NCBI GenBank assembly: GCA_018004935.1
Contig: JAGNBF010000069.1
Location: forward strand, 1 to 41,685
DNA from: Chloroflexota bacterium
Lineage (GTDB): Bacteria; Chloroflexota; Anaerolineae; Promineifilales; Promineifilaceae
Direction: 5' to 3'
Length of the DNA stretch: 41,685 bases
Shown: piece after piece, positions 33,722 to 40,509 of the stretch
Layout of the letters: the number at the start of each line of letters is the position of its first letter
How positions within the stretch are numbered: the stretch's first letter is position 1
Program-made: the position numbers and the translations under genes
The notes under the pieces: generated by a model
What the model was told of the DNA's origin: nothing
What the model saw: only the letters and a program-made list of their open reading frames with translations
The model's database searches: none

Positions 33722-34150
33722 TCATTCCTCTTGGTGAGCATTCGCTCATGGGGAACTCCTACGAAAATAAGTTGCGAGTGGCGAGTTCGCGAGTGGCGAG
33801 TTTGCGAGTGGCGAGTGAATGCTTACTCGCCCACTCGCTACTCGCATACTCACTATTTTCATTCCTCTTGGTGAGCGACATGCTCATGGGGAACTCCTGC
33901 GAAAATAAGTTGCGAGTGGCGAGTTTGCGAGTGGCGAGTGAATGCTTACTCGCCCACTCGCTACTCGCATACTCACTATTTTCATTCCTCTTGGTGAGCG
34001 ACATGCTCATGGGGAACTCCTGCGAAAATAAGTTGCGAGTGGCGAGTTTGCGAGTGGCGAGTGAATGCTTACTCGCCCACTCGCTACTCGCATACTCACT
34101 ATTTTCATTCCTCTTGGTGTGCCAAAGGCACATGGGGAACCGCCAGGAAA
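33722..34150. repeat. 123-bp tandem repeat array built of an R1 segment and a GCGAGTG hairpin
   Basis: Two identical-looking 123-bp units (from 33851 and 33974), one longer diverged unit before them and a partial one after. Each unit carries CTCTTGGTGAGC...GCTCATGGGGAACTCC, the inverse of the first part of R1, then TTGCGAGTGGCGAGT words and their complement ACTCGCCCACTCGCTACTCG. The open frames across it simply follow the repeat period (123 = 3 x 41) and are not genes. Confidence 0.8.
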
Positions 34151-34262
34151 ATAAGACACGGTGAGGGAGTGAAAGGACGAGACGGCGAAAAAAAGTCGCC
34201 GTGTCACCGCGTTGTCACCTCTTCCGTGGGGTCAAGTGTAACCGAGAACGGTAAGAAAATGA

Positions 34263-34372
34263 TGAAGCCTGCTTAGGATTGGCGATTAAATAACTTGAAC
34301 ATTTGCTGTGGCCGGTCTCCTGACCGTGCCACTCCTAGCGAACAAGTTATTTAGTTCTCATTCCTTATCAAA
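34263..34372 (-). repeat. R3 repeat, longest copy, inverted
   Basis: GGCGATTAAATAACTTGAAC, TGCTGTGGCCGGTCTCCTGA, CCGTGCCACTCC and AACAAGTTATTTAGTTCTCA. The outer TTAAATAACTTG and CAAGTTATTTA words are themselves inverted repeats, like the ends of a small mobile element. No transposase is nearby. Confidence 0.65.
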
Positions 34373-34628
34373 CCGGGTAGTACGCACTCCCACCTGTGCG
34401 GCCGCGGGCGTCAACATCATTGTTAGACTGGCGACGGGCATAATCTGTGGTTTTTTCGCCCTGTTACCCCATCGCTTTGTCGCCGTACCGGGTATAACTG
34501 GCCGACCAGCGACACAAAAGAGGCGGGGTGGGCGGTTTGTGGCCTTGACGGTGACTTCTCCGCCCCCATCATTCGCCTCACGATCTCACCATGGTTGGAA
34601 ATAATCTCATGTTACGACTGTCCAATCC
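34373..34628. other. Non-coding spacer without recognisable features
   Basis: About 250 bp of ordinary composition with one GCGGCCGC octamer (34398). Short frames are present but none has a ribosome site or recognisable product. It could be decayed coding sequence. Confidence 0.3.
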
Positions 34629-34692
34629 TTAACCCTTGAATAACTTAAAATTAACGTCTGCTTAACTCCCCCTTAAAACAGGACTTTTATCC
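34629..34692 (+). promoter_or_regulatory. Pho-box-like array (five 11-bp-phased words) with -10 box
   Basis: TTAACC at 34629, ATAACT at 34640, TTAACG at 34651, TTAACT at 34662 and TTAAAA at 34673 follow each other at exactly 11-bp steps. TTATCC at 34687 is 14 bp after the start of the last word. PhoB/PhoP-type regulators bind TTAAC-type direct repeats of this period in place of a -35 box. The next plus-strand gene is the choice-of-anchor I protein at 35326, after about 600 bp of hairpins. Confidence 0.6.
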
Positions 34693-34776
34693 TCTTCCCT
34701 GGTGTGTTGCTCAACACATTCTTGTTGGCCTTGATCAGAATCCGATATCCCATCAGACCTGAACCTGGTTGATATG

Positions 34777-34884
34777 GGTCTTCAGGATTTCGTGGGGTAC
34801 GGGCAACCCTTGTGGTTGCCCCACACTGGGCAGGCACAAGGCCAGCCCGTACATCTGGTGTCAACCCCCTGAATTCCCAAAGAG
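34777..34884 (-). repeat. R2 repeat, inverted copy
   Basis: GGTCTTCAGGATTTCGTGGG then GTACGGGCAACCCTTGTGGT and GGTGTCAACCCCCTGAATTC, the inverse of 2911-3020 with all parts in order. Confidence 0.7.
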
Positions 34885-34922
34885 CCGTTGATATCTGCTG
34901 GTTGTTGGCGACTTTTATCTTA

Positions 34923-34997
34923 CTGGAGTTTAGAGAGAGGAGAGAACTAGAGAGAACTACTCTGGAAAACCCTCTAGCTCTGAACTCTAAACTCCAG
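34923..34997. repeat. Word-iterated hairpin (AGAGAACT)
   Basis: Outer arms CTGGAGTTTAGAG and CTCTAAACTCCAG are exact complements; inside, AGAGAGAACT words pair with CTCTAGCTCTGAACTCT. Confidence 0.6.
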
Positions 34998-35030
34998 ATA
35001 TTAGTAATCGTTCGCAAATAACTTTTGAGT

Positions 35031-35062
35031 TTGCTGTGGCCGGTCCCCTGACCGAGCCACCC
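35031..35062 (-). repeat. R3 repeat core
   Basis: TGCTGTGGCCGGTCCCCTGA then CCGAGCCAC: core of R3 without the TTAAATAAC flanks. Confidence 0.55.
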
Positions 35063-35115
35063 AACTTAATTTTGAGCGAACCCTTAGTGAACATCTAAAA
35101 ATAACTTCCCGATTT

Positions 35116-35149
35116 AGACCTGACAGGTTTCCGAAAACCTGTCAGGTCT
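35116..35149. repeat. 15-bp-stem hairpin, family R6, copy 2
   Basis: AGACCTGACAGGTTT, loop CCGA, exact complement. Same stem as at 14483-14516. Confidence 0.7.
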
Positions 35150-35210
35150 GTGCGGAACTTATTTTTGGACGATTACTTAGTAATTGTTCAGATTTAACTT
35201 AGCGGTTTTT

Positions 35211-35243
35211 AGATTGCGGCAGTTTTGAAGACTGCCGCAATCT
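35211..35243. repeat. 13-bp-stem hairpin
   Basis: AGATTGCGGCAGT, loop TTTGAAG, exact complement. It lies in the probable long 5' leader of the choice-of-anchor I gene. AACTCGAAACTC word iterations follow at about 35268-35292. Confidence 0.6.
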
Positions 35244-35325
35244 AGCGAACTTATTCACGAACGATACTCGAAACTCTGAACTCGAAACTCCTAACCTGTT
35301 GAGTCTAATCTAAATGGAGGGTCTT

Positions 35326-37110
35326 ATGCAGTTGTCTTCTGTGCGGAAACTGTTGTTTCCTATCGTGTTACCCGTTTTGGCTTTGTATATTTTTCTGGGT
35401 GGTGTCCTGATCCCCAACCCGGTGGCGGCGGATCCATCCCCTAACCACAGTCCGGCGAATAACCCCTTACAACCTACCGAAGCGATTACGCTGACGCTTT
35501 TGGGAACCTATACCAATATCACGGCCACCTTTGGCGAGGGTGCGTCGGAAATTGTGTCGTATGACCCGGTGAGCCAGACGTTGTATGTGGTAAATGGGTT
35601 CGCGGCCGCGATTGATATCCTCGACATCAGTGACCCCACCCTGCCCACCTTGCTCGGCCAGATTGACGTGACCCCCTACGGGGCCAATGTGAACAGTGTG
35701 GCGGTGCAGAATGGTGTGGTCGCGGCCGCGGTCGAAGCCGATCCTCTGCAAAATCCCGGCAAACTGGTGTTCTTTGATCGGGCAGGCAACTACCTCAACG
35801 ATCTTACCATTGGTGCCTTACCCGATATGGTCACATTTAGCCCTGATGGACAAACGGTTCTGGTAGCCAATGAAGGCGAACCCAACAGCGATTATGATAA
35901 CGACCCGGAAGGTTCCGTCACTCTGGTGGACATCTCCGGGGGAGTGGGGTCTGCTACCATTACCAATATTGGCTTTACCGATTTTAATGTTGGTGGCCCC
36001 CGCCACGGTGAACTGCCAACCGCTGTGCGTATCTACGGCCCCAACGCCACCGTCGCTCAGGACATCGAGCCGGAATATATTGCTGTTTCCCCTGACTCCA
36101 GCACCGCTTATGTGACGTTACAAGAAAACAATGCTCTGGCGATCATTGATATAGACACCGCCTATATCACCGCCATTGTGGCTCTGGGTTTCAAAAATCA
36201 TGAGCTGGGTGGGGCGGGCCTGGATGCCAGCGACCGGGACAACATCATCAACATCGCCAACTGGCCGGTGTATGGTATGTATCAGCCGGACTCTATTGCC
36301 GCCTATGAGCAGGGTGGTAACTTGTATCTGGTTACATCCAACGAAGGGGATACCCGCGATTATGATGCCTATGGCGAAGAATCCCGTGTCAGTGGTTTAG
36401 ACCTGGACCCCGGTGTATTTACCGATGCGGCCACCTTACAACTGCCGGAAAACCTGGGCCGTTTGACGGTGACAACGGCCAACGGCGATACGGACGGGGA
36501 TGATGATTTTGACGCCCTGTATGTTCCCGGTGCACGTTCTTTCTCTATCTGGTCTGCCACCGGTCAACTGGTTTATGACAGCGGGGATGCTCTGGAGCAG
36601 ATTACCGCCACTGTCTATCCGGATGATTTCAACAGCAATAACGATGAAAACAACAGCTTTGACAATCGCAGTGATAACAAAGGGCCGGAACCGGAAGCCC
36701 TGGCCCTGGGGCGGATTTATGATCGGGTGTATGCCTTTGTCGGTTTGGAGCGGATGGGCGGCATCATGGTGTTTGATGTGACCGATCCGATGGCTCCCGA
36801 ATTTGTGCAATACGTGAATAACCGCGATTTTGCGGGCGACCCGGAAGCGGGAACTGCCGGTGATCTGGGGCCGGAAGGGCTGTACTACATTCAAGGGAAT
36901 GTCAGCCCTAATGGTGCGCCCATTCTGGCTGTTGCCAATGAAATCAGTGGCTCCACCACCCTCTATGGTGTTCAAGTTCCTGCGCCCACCGATGTCAACC
37001 TGACTGCTTTCACGGGTATGCAGGTGTTGGATGGAATGATGGTTCTGGCGGCTGGGGTGGGACTGTTGGGGCTGTTGGGGCTGTGGCGGATTTTGCGGCC
37101 GCGAAGATAA
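35326..37110 (+). CDS. Choice-of-anchor I family secreted beta-propeller protein
   Basis: A 594-residue exported protein: signal peptide (residues about 8-35), then a beta-propeller of the choice-of-anchor I type. Hallmarks are FSPDGQTVLVANEGEPNSDY, DIEPEYIAVSPDSSTAYVTL with QENNALAIID, QPDSIAAYEQGGNLYLVTSN with EGDTRDY, and GPEPEALALGRIYDRVYAFV. The C-terminus (LDGMMVLAAGVGLLGLLGL then WRILRPRR) is a single helix with a basic tail, as in sorted or membrane-anchored surface proteins. Members are sometimes annotated as phytase- or alkaline phosphatase-like; activity here is unknown, but the Pho-box-like array upstream would fit a phosphate-related role. ATG 35326 has GGAGGG at good spacing; ATG 35314 is less likely. 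Confidence 0.88.
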   Translation: MQLSSVRKLLFPIVLPVLALYIFLGGVLIPNPVAADPSPNHSPANNPLQPTEAITLTLLGTYTNITATFGEGASEIVSYDPVSQTLYVVNGFAAAIDILDISDPTLPTLLGQIDVTPYGANVNSVAVQNGVVAAAVEADPLQNPGKLVFFDRAGNYLNDLTIGALPDMVTFSPDGQTVLVANEGEPNSDYDNDPEGSVTLVDISGGVGSATITNIGFTDFNVGGPRHGELPTAVRIYGPNATVAQDIEPEYIAVSPDSSTAYVTLQENNALAIIDIDTAYITAIVALGFKNHELGGAGLDASDRDNIINIANWPVYGMYQPDSIAAYEQGGNLYLVTSNEGDTRDYDAYGEESRVSGLDLDPGVFTDAATLQLPENLGRLTVTTANGDTDGDDDFDALYVPGARSFSIWSATGQLVYDSGDALEQITATVYPDDFNSNNDENNSFDNRSDNKGPEPEALALGRIYDRVYAFVGLERMGGIMVFDVTDPMAPEFVQYVNNRDFAGDPEAGTAGDLGPEGLYYIQGNVSPNGAPILAVANEISGSTTLYGVQVPAPTDVNLTAFTGMQVLDGMMVLAAGVGLLGLLGLWRILRPRR

Positions 37111-37137
37111 TGAATTAGTGATTGGTTATTGGTGAGG

Positions 37138-37173
37138 AACGCGGCCGCAAGGAGAGTTGCGGCCGCGTTTTTT
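37138..37173 (+). terminator. Intrinsic terminator whose stem is made of two GCGGCCGC octamers
   Basis: AACGCGGCCGCAA (37138-37150), loop GGAGAG, exact complement (37157-37169), then a run of six T. It begins 28 bp after the choice-of-anchor I stop. A textbook Rho-independent terminator, with stem built on the window's over-represented palindrome. Confidence 0.9.
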
Positions 37174-37201
37174 ATTGTAACTATTCAGGTGTCACAACTT
37201 A

Positions 37202-37368
37202 TTCCCACGCTCGGCGTGGGAATTCCCTCTGGGACGCTCTGCATCCTACACGGCGCTGAGCGTGAAATGAGGATGTGAAACCGCTGACCCTCACCCCCGG
37301 CCCCTCTCCCGCTTCGGGAGAGGGGAGTTAGTTCCCTCTCCCTGGGGAGAGGGTTAGGGTGAGGGGTT
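37202..37368. repeat. Two dispersed-type hairpins
   Basis: TTCCCACGC...GCGTGGGAA (37202-37222), and a longer structure with CCCTCACCCCCGG and CCCCTCTCCC arms pairing with GGGAGAGGGTTAGGGTGAGG (37286-37368). The second type is common between genes of many bacteria. TTCCCACCAGTTCCC words follow to 37432. Confidence 0.55.
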
Positions 37369-37437
37369 GTATAGATACTTTTTATTTCCCTAAGTTCCTC
37401 AGAGTTCCCACCAGTTCCCTTCCCCCTTTTCTAACTC

Positions 37438-37501
37438 TTAACCAACCACAAGAAAAATATTAACAATCACTTTAACAGGGTTTAACACCAGGCCGTTATC
37501 T
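37438..37501 (+). promoter_or_regulatory. Second Pho-box-like array with -10 box, ahead of the glycan cluster
   Basis: TTAACC at 37438, then TTAACA at 37460, 37472 and 37482: the steps are 22, 12 and 10 bp, again on an 11-bp period. TTATCT at 37496 is 14 bp after the last word, the same distance as in the array at 34629. The first gene of the cluster starts at 37639, leaving a leader of about 130 bases that contains iterated AGTTCC words. Confidence 0.55.
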
Positions 37502-37638
37502 TGATTTCTGGTAAATAAGAACGTGATGCGTGATACGTAATGCATTGGTTCCAGAACTATTTGCCCTGAAAAAAAACAAGCGTCAAGGTGAACCAAGTTC
37601 CCAGAGTTCCTAGAATTCCTACAAGTTCCCAACCCGTT

Positions 37639-38646
37639 ATGAAACAAAAAATCCTCTTCATCGGTGGTTCGCTCAACCAGACAACCCAAATGCACAGCAT
37701 CGCCCGGCATTTAGAGGGGGAGTATGACTGCTATTTTTCCCCCATGTATGCCGATGGCCTTCTGCGCCGCCTGGCCCAAGCCGGTTATCTCGACTTCACC
37801 ATCATGGGCGGCCGCTTCCGCCAACAAACCGAAGCGTATCTTAACGAGCATAACTTAAAGGTGGATTACCGGGGTGAGGCCCATGATTACGCCCTGGTGC
37901 TGATGGGAACCGACCTCATCGTGCCGAGGAATGTCCGCGGCCGCAAATTCATCCTCGTCCAGGAAGGCATGACCGACCCGGAAAACCTGGCCTACTATCT
38001 GGTCAAATGGCTTGGTTTGCCCCGTTACCTCGCCAGCACCTCCACCAACGGCCTCTCCAACGCCTACGACCTGTTCTGCGTCGCTTCGGCAGGATACCGC
38101 GACCTCTTCATCCGCAAAGGAGTGCCAGCGGAGAAAATCGCCGTCACCGGCATTCCCAACTACGACAACGCCGCCCGCCTGCTCCACAACGATTTTCCCT
38201 TCCACGACTACGTTCTGGTAGCCACCTCCGATGCGCGGGAGACGGGTAAGTGGGACAACCGCAAAAAATTCATCCGCCACTGCCTGGACGTTGCCAGAGG
38301 GCGTCAGCTACTCTTCAAGCTCCATCCCAACGAAAAACGGGAGCGAGCCATGCGGGAAATTCGCGCTCAGGCCTCGGATGCCCTCATCTTCACCGACAGC
38401 CCGATTGATCCGATGATCGCCAACTGCGCCACCCTCATCACCCAATATTCGACGGTTGTCTACACCGGCATTGCCCTGGGCAAAGAAGTCCACTCCTACT
38501 TCGATGTGAATATGCTCAAACGGCTGGCCCCCATTCAAAACGGGGGTACATCAGGAATGCACATCGCGGCCGCATGCCGCACCCTACTGACAAGTAAACA
38601 GTGGCTAGTGAATAGTGAACTGTCACCTTTCGCTATCACAGCCTAA
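37639..38646 (+). CDS. CDP-glycerol phosphotransferase/glycosyltransferase-like protein
   Basis: A 335-residue cytoplasmic protein with a GT-B/TagF-like fold. The N-terminal KILFIGGSLNQTTQMHSIAR is a Rossmann start; the C-terminal half has LLFKLHPNEKRERAMREI and ANCATLITQYSTVVYTGIAL with GKEVHSYFD, the HPxxx and D/TQYS-type motifs by which CDP-glycerol glycerophosphotransferases and UDP-GlcNAc 2-epimerase-like proteins bind the nucleotide sugar. It probably transfers or processes the product of the downstream cytidylyltransferase. The last 18 codons or so (SKQWLVNSELSPFAITA) are encoded by a hairpin arm and are unlikely to be native. No ribosome site precedes ATG 37639. First gene of a four-gene cluster. 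Confidence 0.75.
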   Translation: MKQKILFIGGSLNQTTQMHSIARHLEGEYDCYFSPMYADGLLRRLAQAGYLDFTIMGGRFRQQTEAYLNEHNLKVDYRGEAHDYALVLMGTDLIVPRNVRGRKFILVQEGMTDPENLAYYLVKWLGLPRYLASTSTNGLSNAYDLFCVASAGYRDLFIRKGVPAEKIAVTGIPNYDNAARLLHNDFPFHDYVLVATSDARETGKWDNRKKFIRHCLDVARGRQLLFKLHPNEKRERAMREIRAQASDALIFTDSPIDPMIANCATLITQYSTVVYTGIALGKEVHSYFDVNMLKRLAPIQNGGTSGMHIAAACRTLLTSKQWLVNSELSPFAITA

Positions 38647-38674
38647 ATACTGTTCACTGGTCACTGTTCACTAC
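38593..38674. repeat. Word-iterated hairpin (AGTGAACAGT) overlapping the 3' end of the preceding gene
   Basis: AACAGTGGCTAGTGAATAGT then GAACTGT pairs with ACTGTTCACTGGTCACTGTT then CACTA. The left arm is read as the C-terminal codons of the upstream gene. Confidence 0.65.
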
Positions 38675-38684
38675 CCACTCCTTT

Positions 38685-39500
38685 ATGCGCCTTCTCACCG
38701 TCATCCAGGCCCGCATGAATTCCAGCCGCTTACCGGGGAAGGTACTGCGGGCGGTGTTGTACGAACCGCTCCTACTGCACCAGATTCGGCGCGTCCAGGC
38801 TTCGCGCTACGTAGATGCCCTCGTCGTCGCCACCACCACCGACCCCGCCGATGATCCCATCGTAGACCTGTGTATCAGCGAAGAAATCCCCTGCTTTCGC
38901 GGCCACCCCACCGACCTGCTCGACCGCCATTATCGGGCCGCCCTCTGGTTCAAAGCTGAAGCCATCGCCAAAATCCCGTCTGATTGCCCCTTGATCGATC
39001 CCGATGTCATCAGCCGGGTCCTGCGCTTTTATCGGGAAAACGCCGACCGCTACGACTATGTGAGCAACCTGCACCCCGCCAGCTACCCCGATGGCAACGA
39101 TGTCGAAGTGATGTCGTTTGCCGCCTTACAAACGGCCTGGCGTACTGCCACCCATCCCTGGGAACGGGAACACACCACCCCCTACCTCTGGGACAACCCG
39201 GATCGCTTTCGCATAGGCAATATCGTCTGGGAAACCGGGCTAGATCATTCACTTAGCCACCGGTGGACGCTTGATTACGAAGCCGACTATGCTTTCATCA
39301 AAGAGGTGTACGAGGCTCTTTATCCACAAAATCGCCTGTTTAGCCTGAACGACATTCTGGCCCTGTTGGAACGTTGTCCCGACATCGCCGCCATCAACCG
39401 ACACCTGGTTGGCGTCAACTGGTATCGCCACCACCTGGGGGAGTTGAAGACGGTGGGGGCTGGGCAGATGAGACTGGAGACTGAGAGACTGAGAGATTAA
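38685..39500 (+). CDS. SpsF-like cytidylyltransferase family protein
   Basis: A 271-residue nucleotidyltransferase of the SpsF/CMP-KDO synthetase superfamily. The nucleotide-binding start is VIQARMNSSRLPGKVL, followed by DALVVATTTDPADDPIVDLC and the metal-binding SDCPLIDPDVI. HPWEREHTTPYLWDNPDRF with HRWTLDYEADY is typical of the SpsF group found in surface polysaccharide clusters. It is expected to activate a sugar or sugar-alcohol with CTP. The final dozen residues (MRLETERLRD) come from a hairpin of GAGACTGA words, so the native end is probably near residue 258. There is no Shine-Dalgarno sequence (ACCCACTCCTTT precedes the ATG). Confidence 0.87.
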   Translation: MRLLTVIQARMNSSRLPGKVLRAVLYEPLLLHQIRRVQASRYVDALVVATTTDPADDPIVDLCISEEIPCFRGHPTDLLDRHYRAALWFKAEAIAKIPSDCPLIDPDVISRVLRFYRENADRYDYVSNLHPASYPDGNDVEVMSFAALQTAWRTATHPWEREHTTPYLWDNPDRFRIGNIVWETGLDHSLSHRWTLDYEADYAFIKEVYEALYPQNRLFSLNDILALLERCPDIAAINRHLVGVNWYRHHLGELKTVGAGQMRLETERLRD

Positions 39501-39545
39501 GAGACTGGTCAGTCTCTCAGTCTCTTAGTCATCTCAGTCTCTTCC
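39471..39545. repeat. Word-iterated hairpin (GAGACTGA)
   Basis: GAGACTGGAGACTGAGAGAC then TGAGAGATTAAGAGACTG, paired with CAGTCTCTCAGTCTCTTAGT then CATCTCAGTCTCTT. It spans the stop codon of the cytidylyltransferase and ends six bases before the next ATG. Confidence 0.75.
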
Positions 39546-39551
39546 CAAAAT

Positions 39552-40409
39552 ATGACCAACCTCAACCATTCCCACCTCGAATCTACCGCCCTGCGCGTGC
39601 GCGAGCATATTATCCGGCTGGCGACGAATGGGGGCTGTTTTATCGGTGCATCCCTCTCCTGTGCTGATCTGATGGTGTATCTGTACCATCATTTTTTGAA
39701 TGTCAGCCAGGAAACGCTGAACGATCCCGACCGGGATTATTTTTTCCTCTCCAAAGGGCATGATGTCCCGGCGTTGTATGGCACGTTTGTGGAATTGGGC
39801 TGGCTGGAGCGGGGGCGGTTGAAAAACCACCTCAAAACGAGCGACAGTATCTACTGGCATCCTAACCGGGCCGTTCCGGGCGTTGAATTTCATGCCGGAT
39901 CATTGGGGCATCTGCTCTCGGTGTCGGTGGGGGTGGCGCTGGATAGCAAAATCCGCGGCCGCACCAATCGCATCGTTGTCATTGTGGGGGATGGCGAACT
40001 GAACGAGGGGTCTAACTGGGAAGCGTGCCTGGTCGCGGCCGCGTACCACCTGGATAACCTGGTCATCGTCGTAGACCGCAACCAGTTCCAGGCCAACGTC
40101 CCCACCGAAAGCCTCATCCCTCTGGAACCGCTTGAAGATAAGTTTGCCGCCTTTGGTTGCCAGGTGATGCGCGTGGACGGCCATGATTTCACCGAACTCC
40201 ATGACACCTTCTGCCAGATACCGTTCCGAACCGGCAAACCCAATGTGATCATCGCCGACACAGTACGCGGCCGCGGCCTGCCCAGTATCGAAAACCGTGC
40301 CGACCGTTGGTTCTGCAACTTCAACTCCGCCGAAATCGCCGCCCTGCTGGAAGAACTGCACGGCCTGACTGGGGCAGAGTTGGCGTCGGAACCGTTGCTG
40401 GTCAGGTGA
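39552..40409 (+). CDS. Transketolase-like protein, N-terminal (ThDP-binding) subunit
   Basis: A 285-residue half transketolase. It binds the thiamine diphosphate pyrophosphate through VIVGDGELNEGSNWEACLVA ending in NLVIVVDRNQFQ (the GDG...N motif), with the substrate-side FLSKGHDVPALYGTF and HAGSLGHLLSVSVGVAL. It must pair with the next gene product, which carries the pyrimidine-binding half. Two-subunit transketolases occur in archaea and some bacteria, and as dedicated enzymes in surface sugar or antibiotic pathways. With SpsF- and TagF-like neighbours, a role in moving a two-carbon ketol unit to make an unusual ketose or branched sugar is likely, but inferred. No ribosome site. Confidence 0.9.
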   Translation: MTNLNHSHLESTALRVREHIIRLATNGGCFIGASLSCADLMVYLYHHFLNVSQETLNDPDRDYFFLSKGHDVPALYGTFVELGWLERGRLKNHLKTSDSIYWHPNRAVPGVEFHAGSLGHLLSVSVGVALDSKIRGRTNRIVVIVGDGELNEGSNWEACLVAAAYHLDNLVIVVDRNQFQANVPTESLIPLEPLEDKFAAFGCQVMRVDGHDFTELHDTFCQIPFRTGKPNVIIADTVRGRGLPSIENRADRWFCNFNSAEIAALLEELHGLTGAELASEPLLVR

Positions 40410-40414
40410 AGAAG

Positions 40415-40503
40415 TATATTGGTGTATTGGTGTATTAGTTATTGATACACCAATACACCAATACACCAATACACCAATACACCAATACACCAATACACCA
40501 ATC
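40415..40503. repeat. Word-iterated hairpin (TTGGTGTA / AATACACC)
   Basis: TATTGGTGTATTGGTGTATT, then AGTTATTGATACACC and six or more further copies of AATACACC. It fills the whole gap between the two transketolase genes; the right arm is longer than the left, so the word has expanded on one side. Confidence 0.8.
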
Positions 40504-40509
40504 TCTCCT

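Noticed and set aside
33748-34164. Open frames of 124-138 codons on both strands with a repeated peptide
   Set aside because: The 123-bp repeat unit is a multiple of three, so any stop-free frame persists through the array. There is no ribosome site or recognisable domain.
40440-40503. Short regular repeats resembling a CRISPR array
   Set aside because: The copies of AATACACC are directly adjacent without spacers and pair with an upstream inverted arm, so this is a word-iterated hairpin. No cas genes are present.
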